This document shows, piece by piece, positions 52,403 through 63,464 of a stretch of 64,000 bases of DNA; the first letter of the stretch is position 1; every line of letters starts with the position of its first letter. The notes under the pieces were generated by a model, which was given only the letters and a program-made list of their open reading frames with translations, had not been told where the DNA came from and did not search any database. This DNA comes from Prorocentrum cordatum (Eukaryota > Sar > Dinophyceae > Prorocentrales > Prorocentraceae), in contig CAUYUJ010005780.1 in assembly GCA_963575745.1 (NCBI GenBank), forward strand, positions 691,001 through 755,000. The letters are read 5' to 3'. The position numbers and the translations under genes are program-made.

Positions 52403-52819
52403 TAATACTTCGAGCTCAAACTGGCACTTCTGAGCTGGGCCATGCAAAATCTATCAAAATGGGGTGGGGGGGGGGGGGGGCGAAGCCAGATCCGCTCTAC
52501 ATCAGTCCCCTGACCCCTCCCGGGGTCAATTTGGCATATGTGTTCACCCCGGATCCGCTTTTGACGTTTCCAATGCCCGAAAACGGCCTCTGGATGCAGA
52601 ACAATTGTAAAAGAACATTCTCGAACGCAGAACCTGGAAGATCTCCCCCTTCCTGCTGGCCGGAACCAATGCTGGGCCACCTCAGACCTCCGGCCGGCTC
52701 CAACTTCTGAGGCCACGCCAGAACACGCGCTTCGCAAACAGACGCGCTGCCTGGCCGCGAGCCCCGCATGAGAGACCCCGCCAGTCTCGCGCCCGGGGCC
52801 CTGCCCTGAAGCATCGCCC
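52403..52819. other. No supported gene; poly-G run
   Basis: A run of about 14 G is at 52467-52481. A minus-strand stretch at 52497-52640 reads GSAFENVLLQLFCIQRPFSG and could be an exon, without start or boundary evidence. Confidence 0.4.
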
Positions 52820-53804
52820 AAATTCGCCGGCCCAACGGGCCAGGGCGTGCTAAGATCTCCGGTACCTGGTTAACAGTATTTCTAGTTCGCGCGCGCGGGG
52901 CGGCCCCTGGGGGTCCCCGGACGAAAAGTACCCCGGCAAGGTCCCGGCAAGTCCCCGGCAAGTCCCCGGCAAGGTCCCGGCAAGGTCGGGTCAGAGATGC
53001 CGGAGTTCTGTTTCGGAGTCCAAGAGGGCTCCAGATCGGTCCAAGAGGGCCCCGAGAAGCTTTCTAGACGGTCCAAGAGAGGCCCGAGACGGCCAAAGAT
53101 CGCCCGAAGACGCCCCAGATGGCCCCAAGACAGCCCAAGAGGCCTCCAAGACGCTCCAAGGGCCTTCCAAGAGGCCTCCGAAGAGGGCCCCAAGTTGCCA
53201 AAATCGTTGATTTTCATTGGTTTTTTTCGATGTTTTTTTGCGTTCTGGCCTTTTCGCTTCCGGACGCTCCAAGAGGGCCCAAGAGGCCTTCAAGACTGCT
53301 CCAAGACGGCCCACGAGGCTCCCAAGACGGCCCCGGAGCGGCCCAAGAGCGCCCCCCAGACGGCCCAAGTGCTGCCCAAGGCGGACCAAGAGGCCCCAAG
53401 ACGGGCCCAAGAGGGGCTCAAGAAGGGAACCGAGAACTGAAAAATCGAGCCCTCCGCCCCAGAAGGCGCCCAGGACCCCGAAAGAGGCCCCAAGAGACTC
53501 TCCAAGACACCCCCAAGACGCCCCAATAAGCTCCCGTGAGGCCCCAAGAGGACCAACAACGTCAGGCCCCAGGCCCCAAGAGGACCAACAAATACCGCCA
53601 AGAGCCCGCCGAAAGCCCCCCAAGAGACCGTCACGAGAGCTCAGGAGGCCCCCTGGAGGCCTCCCGAGTTCTCCAAGAGGCCTAAAAAGAGGCGCCAAGA
53701 GGCCCCAAACGGCCCCAACGAGGCTCCAAGAGACCACGAACGCGCAAGCAAACGCCTGCGATGGCACAATACGGGCCGGCGGAATGAGCGAAGCGATTAA
53801 ATAA
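52820..53804. mobile_element. Dispersed element with conserved ends around a CCAAG array, copy 2
   Basis: 985 bp. Same left 110 bp as copy 1 at 18818, same right end (GGCCGGCGGAATGAGCGAAG, then AGCGATTAAATAA). The interior is longer: five short AGGTCCCGGCA/AGTCCCCGGCA repeats at 52938-52985, two CCAAG arrays, and unique blocks with AAAATCGTTGATTTTCATTG (53202) and AAAAATCGAGCCCTCCGCCC (about 53439). Confidence 0.8.
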
Positions 53805-54881
53805 AAGGGTCCCAGGGAAGCACAAACAAATCAGCACGAATTACAAGATTTCCGCCATCTGTTCATGAGTCATGGATTTCCCACTTACCATCGATGTCTC
53901 ATTGGCCTCCATAATTATTTTCACAAGGATCAGCGATTATTTCTGTTTGTGCCTCTATTGTCCTTCCTGGCCACAATTCCTTCTGCTTTGTTGCTGAGGC
54001 TGAGACTGCACGAGCGAAGGGCAACTCAGGGGGTGGACTGGCTCAAGGGGGGATACACTGCGCTGGAATCGGCAATACATCTCCGATAGATCGGCGATAA
54101 GCCCCCAAGGCAGATCCGCACGCACCTGGGCAGGGTGGGCTATCGAGCCCCTACTGGCGGTCAATGGACGATTGGGGGTCGACGCATCCCCCCTGAGCCT
54201 GTCCCCCCCCTAACGTTGCCCCTGAACGAGGAATCTCGCGATCACACTTCCATGTGGCAACCGCCCCGTCTGAAAAGACAACCGCAGTATCCTCACAAAC
54301 TATGGAAACACCGCTGCCCGAATGCCCTCGTCGCGCCAGACCCTGGATGCCCTCATCGCGCCAGACCCCTCATAGCGCCAGACCCCTTCCGCGAGAATCA
54401 CAGAGGGTGTGAGCCAACCTCGTGGGCTTGGAACTAAAGGATATGGCGGGTTCCAAAAACCCTTAACCCAAAAACGTTGCCATCTCTTTGGGGTGCATCT
54501 TTTAATTATGCCGCCTTCCGCCAGCCTTCCGCTGGCCGGCCGAGCCGCCCCCCTCTTGCTTCCGCCGCCGTCCGCTGCCTTCCACCTCGACCCTCGAAGG
54601 TGAGGCCCCCCTTTCTGGAGCGCGCTATAAGTGCAGGCGAGGGCGAGAGCACGCATGCAGGCCAGTGGCTCATAGAAGGGTCGGGAGGGCGGCAGAGGCA
54701 CCAGCCCCTCGTCCGCATCCAGCCTTTGGCCATGGCGCCCTCCTCCATCAGGGAGTGCGATGAGCCCCAGCTCGACCTGTCAGAGCATGGGGTGGGCTCA
54801 CGGAATGGCGAACACATCCGCACCCCGCGCCCTCGCAGTCTGGACTGATCCCGCAGATGCGCGGTTCGGGCCGGGCGAAAG
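53805..54881. other. No supported gene
   Basis: 54330-54390 carries three CGCCAGACCC-type short repeats (CTCGTCGCGCCAGACC, CTCATCGCGCCAGACC, CTCATAGCGCCAGACC). No coding frame stands out. Confidence 0.45.
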
Positions 54882-55050
54882 GGGGGGATAGCAAAGGGGA
54901 GGGGGGTTTGAGAATCAGCTCACGTAGCTGATTTTCCCGGCGCCTCCCGGCGCCGGGAGGCGCCCATGTATCGAGGAGTGGGCCCGGCGGCGGGGCCGAA
55001 ACCAGCTGCATGCAGCAGATGTCGTAGCCCCCCCCTTCCCCTATCCCCCT
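54882..55050. mobile_element. Small element with GGATAG-type inverted ends, copy 2
   Basis: 169 bp. GGGGGGATAGCAAAGGGG at the left, CCTTCCCCTATCCCCC at the right, with AATCAGCTCACGTAGCTGAT and GGCGCCTCCCGGCGCCGGGA inside and AGCTGCATGCAGCAGATGTC toward the right, matching copy 1 at 18008-18138 in order. Confidence 0.75.
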
Positions 55051-57279
55051 CCGTTTTTCGTCCGGCCAGACCCTCGCAGCCTGCACTCCGGGGCGCGATC
55101 CCGCAGATGCGCGGTCGCACGGAGGCGTTCCGAGCAGGGCGTCCGCGAAATGGCGCCCCGCATCCGCGGGGTCGCAGCCTGGGGGCCCGGCCCGCGCAGC
55201 CGGGGGCACCGACCACCGAGCGAGCGTCGGCTGACGAGCAGCCTCTCTGCCAGCACCGGGGGAGCCCGGCAGACTGCAGGCGTGAGCATCAACCGAACAC
55301 CGCTCGCGACCATGAACTCCGCTCGAAACCAGACGTTCTAAGCTCCAAACAAGGTGAGCGCTTCCCGCCAAATTGCAACCGAACGCTGCTTCAGAATTAT
55401 TATTTATGCGAGTAGCCCAGCGTTCAAGCGCACCTGCAAACACTGTGCATCTTATTCCGGAGCAGAATCTATAACATTGTGGCCCGAACCCCTCGACCGA
55501 CGCCCCAAACCCGGCCCCAGCAGCACAACGATGGCGACCACCTATAGCATGTTGTTCTAAGCGGCACGGTGGTGGGAAACTCACTACCGAACTGAACGGG
55601 TCTTGACATCAACCCGCCTCGCTGCTGCAGCAATGATGTGCTGGCTGTTCTCTTTGCCAGATCCGGGAGGGCTGTCAATTGTAGCAGTTCGACCCCCCAC
55701 TCGAGGCGAGGCCCTAAGCATGTGACCTGGATCTCGCCGTGGCCCAGGTTGCCCTACCTAGCAGTACTGAGGCTTTGGCTTCCACAGACCACGCTGAACG
55801 GGCTCACGCAGAACTCATGTCGGCCTCTCGGAGGCCTGCCAAGGGGTTCTTCAGGCCACCTTGGAGGGCCGTGGGGCCGTCTTGGGCGATGTAGGGGCAA
55901 TTGTGGGCGGTCACAGTGCCGTACGACAGGAGTCGTTTGGAGGCGGGCTTCCCGATGCAATTTCCTCTCCTCCGCCCTACCACCTGCATCCCATCTCTCC
56001 CATCTGCTCCCGCCTTCATCCCTCCTTCCCTTCATCGCTCTGTCAATCCTCCTCCCCCGCCAACGTCTCCCAAGGGCCTCCGGGATAGCCAGGATCGACC
56101 TGGTTCCCCTGGTGCACCGACCTCGGCCTTGTCCTCGGATGGAGCTGCAACGGGAAGGGGAACAAAAACGCGATCACTCGAGCGCACGGCGCTCTCTCTC
56201 TCTCTCTACGTCTCTCTCTCTCTCGAGCTCTGAAGACCTTGGGCTGGACGTCAATGATATGAAAGCTAAATCCGGGGTCTGTCCGACTGAGCTGCGGTGC
56301 CGACCCTGGGGACTCAAAGGAGCACGAACCATCGGCGCACTCCTGCTCCTCATGTGACATGAAGGACGCCTCGCGGCGTGACAACCAACCCCCGCCCACT
56401 CTGTGGAGGGCGCAGGCGAATCGCCTACATGGGCGTCTCAGGTGGTCCTTCGGGCGTCTTCCAGGTTACATGCGGGAGCGCTTAGAGCTGGAGGGCCTCA
56501 GGTGTCTCCAGAAGCCACTAGGAAGAGCAAAGGCTTCCCGTCCCCCAGCTCAAGCCCTCCCGACCTGGTCCAGACGGGGCGGGAGAGTGACGGGGGAGGA
56601 ACGGCGGAATGAGGAAGGGAGGGAGGGTAGGTGATGACGTACGATACAGGAGCTGCCTGTGGCCTGCCCGAGGGCCACACAGTACAGCCCAAGCCACCGC
56701 GCACCCCAGGAAGAAACGCTGGACCCCACTGGCGGCGCCTCCAACACCGCCCCTGGCGCGCTCCGCGCGCCGGGGAGGGGAGTCAAGTACCGATTCAAGA
56801 AATCCGCACGCACCACCGAACATGCATGCTTATGTACTTTTGCCTTCTTCGAACCAATTTCTCGCCGAACCACGTCCGAGCCCAAGGGTCGCGTCCCGCT
56901 TTCCTGGTGGGACGCCGAAGGGCGTACTAACACGATGTGCCTCTGTTGGAGGCGCACGTCGGACACGAACATAGAGTACAAACATCTGACAGTACATCTG
57001 TTCCCCAGCGGTACGGCCAGAAAACGCCCGCCACGGAGCTTGTAGGGTCAGCTATCCGAGCGTGCGCGTCGCCACTGCGTGGCCGACGCGCGTATCGTAT
57101 GAGTATGTTTTGGTGGTGCCGACCTGGAGCGCCACCGAAGACACACGCGCGACCCCCGCAACAGATCCCGCCCCGCGCGCGCCCAAGCCACCGTTGGAGC
57201 GCGTGCCCTTGCGCGCGCAGCCCGGGCCGCCATCCCAGGGACAGCAGCAAAGGGGGGGTGGGAGAGGCTGCCCGCAGGG
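55051..57279. other. No confidently supported gene in 2.2 kb
   Basis: (CT)n at 56189-56231. A reverse-oriented trace of the CCAAG array lies at 55853-55890. A minus-strand stretch at about 56750-56980 (SDVRLQQRHIVLVRPSAS) is protein-like but starts only at TTG. Confidence 0.4.
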
Positions 57280-57444
57280 GTCGATGATGCTCAGAACGTG
57301 CGTTAGCGCCAACGTGTGCTTGTCTACCGAGACCTTTCCATACGTCGGCGGCACAATGAGGGCCGACGCAAACTGCGCGTTTTCGGCGGAAGCGAACGGG
57401 GTAAACACACGCTTGGGCTAACGCACGTCCTGAGGATCATCGAC
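57280..57444. repeat. Inverted repeat with 39-bp arms
   Basis: Left arm 57280-57318 begins GTCGATGATGCTCAGAACGT; right arm 57406-57444 ends CTGAGGATCATCGAC. Between them a minus-strand open stretch reads NAQFASALIVPPTYGKVSVD. Confidence 0.8.
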
Positions 57445-57564
57445 AGAGGAGGGGCGGCGCTGCGAGGAGGGGCGAAGGGGGCATCAGGGGGATGGGACGG
57501 GGAGGGGAGGAAGGACGAGAAAGAGGGAGGCCAGAGGGAGAGGACGAAATGGGGGAGGAGAAAC

Positions 57565-57915
57565 TCAACCTTTCACCGCCAGAAAGTCCGGCTGCTTCAC
57601 GGCAAATCGGACGTTCTTCTTGGTGGCCAGCAGAGTGATCCAGCCGGCGGGGTCCGCGATGCGGGCTCGCCGCCTGCCGTCGTTCAGCTCCGGGGCCACC
57701 TGCAGGACCTTCACCTCCTGCTGCACCACCACCTCCCCCACCTTCGCGCTGGTGCGGTCATAGTCCTTGCTCACGGGGAGCGCCTTGAGACGAGGCCCTG
57801 CCGAGATGACGCGGTAGGTCCCGGGGCCGTCGTCCTGCTCCGCCTTGCGTGGGATGAGGTTGAAGCGGAGGGCTGACAGGAGAAGGGGAACTGAGCAAGA
57901 CAAAGGGGTAAGCAT
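57565..57915 (-). CDS. Probable exon with SH3-like domain
   Basis: An ATG at 57915 opens 116 codons, but residues 1-11 coincide with a pyrimidine-rich stretch ending CTCCTGTCAG at about 57881, which is a good intron 3' end. So the exon probably starts at ALRFNLIPRKAEQ and ends near the stop at 57565, where AAAG|GTTGAG could be a donor site. The protein has PGTYRVISAGPRLKALPVSK, VGEVVVQQEVKVLQVAPEL and RRRARIADPAGWITLLATKK: a beta-rich pattern with a conserved-looking DPAGWI turn as in bacterial-type SH3-like domains that are common in dinoflagellate predicted proteins. That family call is an inference from pattern only. GC-rich third positions and lack of repeats make this one of the better coding calls outside the left cluster. 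Partner exons were not identified with confidence; 58230-58336 (-) is a candidate upstream exon. Confidence 0.5.
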   Translation of the reverse strand: MLTPLSCSVPLLLSALRFNLIPRKAEQDDGPGTYRVISAGPRLKALPVSKDYDRTSAKVGEVVVQQEVKVLQVAPELNDGRRRARIADPAGWITLLATKKNVRFAVKQPDFLAVKG

Positions 57916-58542
57916 GGCGCTGCGAGGGATTCAGAGGACGATCATGACAAGTAGGCGGCGTGTTGTGAGGGTCGAGGGAGAGGATACTGGGGACGGGGAG
58001 AAGAGGCAGGAGAAGGGAAAACGACGACGACGACGACGTGGAGGCCGTGAATGAGGAGGGAGGGGGAGGGGGAGACGAGGATTACCATGAATAGGAACGG
58101 CTAGCAGGGCCGTGAGGATGAGATGGATGAAGGATGAAGAGGGAAGGAGGCAGAAAAGGAGAAAGGAGGGGAGGGGAGAAACGAGCTGAGGAAGGGAGAG
58201 GGAAGGCGGGACAGAGGAGCAGGACGAGCTCATGCCCTTCGACGAAGCTGGTTGCTGTCCTGTCCTTTAGCAATTCGGAGTCGAGGTTGCTGTAGCTCCC
58301 GCTGCTGTTCGCCACCCCGCGCCACGCGCTGCTCAACAGAGACGGCCCTCGGAAGTAGCCACCGATGACGACGGAGGGGGCGTGCGGGAGGAAGGTCGGG
58401 GCGGTGAAGGGGGGCGAGGGAATGTGAGGAGAAGAAGAACCAATGGAAAAAGAAATAGGAGCGGGACATAACTACATAAACAGAAACTGGCCGAAGTTGG
58501 AGCGGTTCTCTTGGATCGGCGCTGGGCCGCTGGGTATGGGTT

Positions 58543-59405
58543 GGGCATGGGTTGGCATCATAAGCAGGCCCACTACCAAAAAGAGGCAGCATAGCTTCCA
58601 CGTCAGTACGCAAACATGATCCACTGACGGATCCAACTCGTCTTCCATCCATTGGCATCAAACTCATGCGCAGAAGCATGTGGCCGTCCAGTACCTGTCG
58701 TTGAATTTATTAACTTGTTGAATTAGAGCGAGGGGGGAAGGGTCTCTGCATGTGTCTGTCCTGCCCCTCCTCTTTTCTCTGTCCCGCCCCCCTCTCGTCT
58801 CCGGCTGCTGCTGCTTCTGCGTGCCCCTTTTTCTCCACTGCGCTGCCATGTCCGATCGAGGAGGCAAGCTGCATCGCATCGCTGGGAACACGTTCCTGCT
58901 GAACCTCCCCGACTTCCGACCTACATGGCAGACCACCGCGACGACGTGCGCTACCCGCGGTCGGCCATGGGCTCCGGGGGCAGCTACGACAGCTACCACC
59001 GCTACCCTTCCCATCATAGGGATGAGGCGCACCGGGGCCGCCACAGGTCCAGATCCAGGAGGCGGGACTACCACAGACCCGCGCCAGGTGGCCGCCATGA
59101 GGCCCTGGGTGGCCGCCGCGAGGTCACAGGTGGCCGCCGTGAGGTCACGTCTGGCCGCCTGGCCGACATGAGGCCGTGAGCGGCAGCCGCGAGGCTATCG
59201 CTCACAAATCCCCACTAACACTGCGCAGCACGTGCAACGCAGGGGGCGGTGGACCGTCTCCTCATCCCACCATCATTTGGGGGATGCGAAGCCCCTGGAG
59301 ACGGGACGGAATGGGCATGGGTTGGCATCAGAAGCTGGCCCAGTACAAAAACAACTTCCATTCGTTGGCATCGAAACTCGTGCGAAGCAGCATGCCCTCC
59401 CCCTC
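58543..59405 (+). repeat. Direct repeat pair, GGGCATGGGTTGGCATCA block
   Basis: 58543-58582 and 59313-59352 share GGGCATGGGTTGGCATCA then GGCCCA.TACAAAAA; 58649-58680 and 59359-59392 share a second block (TTGGCATC.AAACTC.TGCG). The first copy has about 60 extra bases between blocks. Confidence 0.7.
58925..59179 (+). CDS. Possible 84-residue Arg/His/Gly-rich protein
   Basis: A true ATG at 58925 opens 84 codons ending in TGA at 59179. The start reads MADHRDDVRYPRSAMGSGGS, then a His/Tyr segment (YDSYHRYPSHHRDEAHRG), an RS-like basic patch (RHRSRSRRRDYHR) and three GGRREVT-type repeats encoded by a 21-base DNA repeat (GGTGGCCGCCGTGAGGTCAC). Composition resembles arginine-rich RNA-binding protein tails. 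An overlapping ATG frame at 58848 (MSDRGGKLHRIAGNTFLLNL) could be an upstream exon in another phase. No homologue recognised; may be non-coding. Confidence 0.35.
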   Translation: MADHRDDVRYPRSAMGSGGSYDSYHRYPSHHRDEAHRGRHRSRSRRRDYHRPAPGGRHEALGGRREVTGGRREVTSGRLADMRP

Positions 59406-60757
59406 CCCGGCGCGCGGAGCGCAACCAGAGGCGCCGCCAGAGGGGGCACGGCGCCGACCTCGCGCGGACCTCCAAAGGTTTATGCTCATGCAGGGCGTCC
59501 TTCCGCAGGGGAGGGGGCCAGGGGGAAGGGGAAGGCCGGCGACTCCGAACGGTGTGGTCTGCAAAAGGGGTGGTTTGCAGCCCGCGCCTAGGGGGAGGCG
59601 AGGACCTTGATAGAGGTCTCTGCCGCGACCCGACGAGGGCTCAGCAAAAATTTGGCGCAACACGGTGCCCTCAAAACCCCCGACGACGCCGATCGCAAAG
59701 CACACCCCGGCGCAACTACACCTTTTGCAGTGGCCGAGAAGGGGAGGGAAGCGGGGGGTGATGCAAGCGCACGAGATGCAGCCAGGCCGAAGGGAAATTT
59801 GGATGGGAAGCGGCCGCGGCACCGCCGTGCGTCAGCGGCTCGACCCCCGACGCGCCCTGCAGGTCGGCGCTGGAGCTGCAGCCGTGCTCCTGCGCCGATC
59901 CCACGCGCGGGGTTGTGCACTGCCGCTCCGTGGGGCGGAACATTTCGCACCCCGCGGCCTCCCAGGGTCGGAGAGAGGCGCCGACACGTCGAGGCCCTGA
60001 GGGGAGGGGCCCTTCGAGGGGAGAAGGCGCTTCGAGGCCCTGAGGGGATGGGCCCCGAGGCATGGGACCCTCAGGGGAGGAGGCCTTGCACGGTGCAGAT
60101 TCGGCCTGGAAGTCCTGTCCCAACTTTGGGACCCCATGCCTCAGGGCGCCAATTCTGAATTATGGGAGACGGACGCGATGTGAGCCGGCAGAATGCGCAA
60201 AGGCACTGGGTTCCGCACCCCTTCGGGCCTCAGCAGTGAACGCGTGAGGGTGGATGATGAAAGGAAGGAAGCGTGGTAAGCATGCGTGAATGCATGCTGT
60301 GAGCGGCCTCGCGCATTCCGCGGGCCCATGATCCTTCGATGATGCTTCGATGAAGGCGAATTCCCTTAACCCGCCTGGCTGTCTGGGACTCCAAAAAATC
60401 TGCCGACACTCTCGGGGCGTCTGCGAGACGCTGTTTGGTTTGATCCGTTCTCGTCGTCGTCGTCGTCGTCGCTGTCACCGTATTCTCGGGCCCGTCGCAG
60501 CTTTCTCCTGCGTTCGTCGCGAACTCCCAACCAGAACGAGATTCAACAACGCCTTCATTGAGCCGAAGGGAAGCCCCTTCCCTTCGATCCTTTTTCTGCC
60601 CGGGGCGGGTCCCTGGGGTGGGATCCCTAGCGGGGTTCCCGAGAGGGGGTCCTAGGGGGAGATAGGGTGTTACTGCGGCCCGTTGGTTGTAAGGGCGGCC
60701 TGGTGGGTGTTAGTATGGCCATGTTTCCTCCACAGAGGGTATTAATCAACGAGAACG
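59180..60757. other. No confidently supported gene
   Basis: 59607-60158 is open on the + strand (GLSKNLAQHGALKTPDDADR) but begins at TTG. Short repeats of GAGGCCCTGAGGGG at 59991-60085. (CGT)n at 60448-60468. Confidence 0.4.
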
Positions 60758-60784
60758 GTGAAGGGGGGGGGTCTCCAAAAAGGC

Positions 60785-61070
60785 CCCTCCCCCCCTTCAC
60801 CGAAGAGCCTCTCGGAAGAGCCTCTGGGGCTTTCCGAAATCACCGAAGAGCTTCTCGGAAAAGCCCCTTGGGCTCTCCGAAATCACCGACGAGCCTCTCG
60901 GAAGAGACTCTGGGCCTCTCCGAAGAGCATCTTGTGCTCTCCGAACTCTTCGAGCCGCCGAAGAGCCTCTTCGAGCCGCCGACTTGCCTCTTGGAGCCGC
61001 CGAAGAGCTTCCTGGAGCCGCCTCCCTCTTTCCCTCCTGGGTTCCTCCTTCTCCCTCTCCCCTTCCTACT
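60785..61070 (+). repeat. Two nested tandem repeats
   Basis: First, about 48-bp units with CCGAAATCACCGAAGAGC...TCTCGGAAGAGCC at 60790-60935; then about 24-27 bp units TTCGAGCCGCCGAAGAGCCT at 60949-61020. Both have periods divisible by three and one + frame reads repeated LFEPPKS / LLEPPKS, but its start is only GTG. Confidence 0.75.
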
Positions 61071-61074
61071 ACCC

Positions 61075-61192
61075 TCTACGACTACTGCTACTACTACTAC
61101 TACTACTACTACTACTATTACCACTACTACTACAACTACGACTACTACTACTACTACTACTGCTACTACCACTACCACTACCACTACCACTA

Positions 61193-61253
<61 letters not shown>

Positions 61254-61339
61254 GACTACGACTACGACTACAAATACGACTACTACTACTGCGACTGCTG
61301 CTGCTACTACTACTGCTACTACTACTACTACTACTACTG

Positions 61340-61370
<31 letters not shown>

Positions 61371-61480
61371 AACTACTACTACTACTCCTGCTACTACGAT
61401 ACTACTCTTACTACTACTACTACTACGACGACGGCGGCTACTGCTAGTACGAGCTACTGCTACTACTACTACTACTACGA
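61075..61480 (+). repeat. (ACT)n triplet tract
   Basis: About 400 bases of ACT/CTA with GCT and CGA variants. polyThr/Leu/Tyr frames are artefacts. Confidence 0.95.
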
Positions 61481-61517
61481 GGGTTAAACCTCTCCTTCGT
61501 GTCTACTAAGAATGAAT

Positions 61518-61574
61518 GGGTAAGGGTAAGGGTAAGGGTAAGGGTTCGGGTTCGGGTTCGGGTTCGGGTTCGGT
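61518..61574 (+). repeat. Telomere-like GGGTAA block switching to GGGTTC
   Basis: Four GGGTAA units are followed without a break by five to six GGGTTC units. Confidence 0.9.
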
Positions 61575-61627
61575 TCCACACAATCAGTTTAAACCACATA
61601 GACTAACATAGAATAGTCGGAATTTAA

Positions 61628-61865
61628 TCGTACACGAAGCAGGAGTTCGGAAACCCACAATTTCGCCATTCGCTGATAGGAAAACAATACAGGGGCTATA
61701 GAGCTAATAGTACACGAAGATGAGGTTCGGAAGCCCACTGATTCTAATAGTACACGAAGAAGGGGTTCGGAAACTCACAATTTCGCCGTTCGCTCGTAAG
61801 AAAACAATACAGGGGCTATAGAGCCAATAGTACACGAAGGTGAGGTTCGCAAACCCATTGTGAAA
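61628..61865 (+). repeat. 120-bp tandem duplication
   Basis: The word ACAATACAGGGGCTATAGAG occurs at 61684 and 61804, exactly 120 bp apart, within units starting AGTACACGAAG...GGTTCGGAAAC. A shorter AGTACACGAAG/GAGGTTCG half-unit recurs inside each. Confidence 0.95.
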
Positions 61866-61879
61866 AACGAGAAAACAGC

Positions 61880-62300
61880 GTTCCTCTTTTCCTGCTCGCT
61901 TTCCTCTTCCTCATCCTCCTCCTCCCCCTCCTCCTCCTCCCCCTCCTCTTCCTCCTCCTCCTCCTCCTCCTCCTCCTCCTCCTCCTCCTCCTGCCCGTCC
62001 CCCACCTCCTCCTCCTCCTCCTCTTCCTCCTCCTCCTCCTCCTCCTCCTCCTCCTCCCCCTCCTCCTCCTCCTCCTCTTCCTCCTCCTCCCCCTCCTCCC
62101 CTTCCTCCTGCTGATCACATGAGGAGAAGAAGGAAGAGCAAGAGGAGAAGGAGGAGGAGGAGGAGAGGACGAGGAGGAGGAGGAGGAGAAGAGGGAGGAG
62201 GAGAAAGGGTGAGGAGGAAAGGGAGGGAAGGGAAGGAAGGAGGGAGGGATGGAGGCCAGAAGGGAGGGATGGAGGGTGGGAGGGAGGGCGAACAGCAAAA
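61880..62300. repeat. Opposed pyrimidine then purine tracts
   Basis: (CCT)n-type pyrimidine DNA at 61885-62109 is followed after about ten bases (CTGATCACATG) by (GGA)n-type purine DNA at 62117-62290, so the two can pair as a long hairpin. Confidence 0.9.
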
Positions 62301-62524
62301 AAAATGCGTGTGTGGCGGCATCCGCGTTTTTCGAGAAGCCGTAACATGGGGAAGGAGGAAGACAGGGGGGAAGGAGGAGGCGGATGATGCGGTGAATGCT
62401 CATGATGAGGAGGAGGACGATGAGAAGGAGAAGGATGATGAGGAAGAGGAGGAGTTGTCAGCTAGCCTAAAGCGTGTGTGGCGGTATCGAGGTTATTCTG
62501 GAGGCGTAACATTGGGGAGGAAGC

Positions 62525-62935
62525 GGATAATGATGATGATGATGATGAGGAGGAGGAGGAGGAGGAGGATGAAGATGATGATGATGGTGGTGGTGATGAT
62601 GAGGATGATGATGATGGTGATGGCGACGATGATGATGACGACGACTATGGTGGTGATAGTGGTGACGGTGGCGATGATGTTGATGATGGTCATGATGGCA
62701 AACATGACAGCAACGATGAAAGTTGAGGTGATGATGCTGTGGATGCTGGTGATGTTGATGGTGATGACAGGGATGCTGATCCCGATGACGATGATGATGA
62801 TAGTGTTGATGATGGTGGTGGTGATGCTGATGTTGATGATGGTCATGATGATGCTGTTGATGAGGATGATGATGATGATGCTGATGATGATGATGAGGAG
62901 GAGGAGGAGGAGGGGGAGGGGGAGGACGAAAAATA
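62525..62935 (+). repeat. (GAT)n triplet tract
   Basis: GATGAT/GGTGAT repeats grading into (GGA)n at the right. Asp-rich frames are artefacts. Confidence 0.9.
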
Positions 62936-62984
62936 GGAGGAGGATGAGGAGGAGGGCATGTCAAGGAGGATGGCAGAGGATGGG

Positions 62985-63180
62985 GCGGAGGCAGAGGAGG
63001 AGGAGGAGGAGGAGGAGGAGGAGGAGAGGATGAGACAGCCTCCTCCTCCTCCTCCTCCTCCTCCCACCTCCTCCTCCTCGTCCTCCTCCCCCTCCATTGG
63101 GGCGCCGCTTCTCCTCCTCCTCCTCCTCCTCCTCCTCCTCCTCCTCCTCCTCCTCCTCCTCCTCCTCCTCCCCCTCCCCC
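62985..63180. repeat. Second opposed purine and pyrimidine pair
   Basis: (GGA)n at 62990-63030 is followed by (CCT)n at 63040-63175 after GATGAGACAG, again able to form a hairpin but in the reverse order to 61880-62300. Confidence 0.9.
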
Positions 63181-63464
63181 CATCGTTCCTGTAGCCCGCC
63201 AGCCGGCCCGCCGAGAGCCGGAGAAGCTTGATATGAGGCGCAGGCCATCCAAGGCGCTGGACAACCAAGGACAATCACCACCAAGCAACCCGAATAGGCG
63301 TTCCCCCCACAAAAACAAACACACACACACAGGGGTAGGGTGACCCTCCCCCTCACACCCAGAACGTCAGCGTCGTCGTCGCTGTCATCAGCAGCACTGG
63401 AGGGGAAAGACCCCCCACCCCGCTCAGTCGCTCAGCCCTCGAGCGGGCAGACAGCTCTCCTCAT

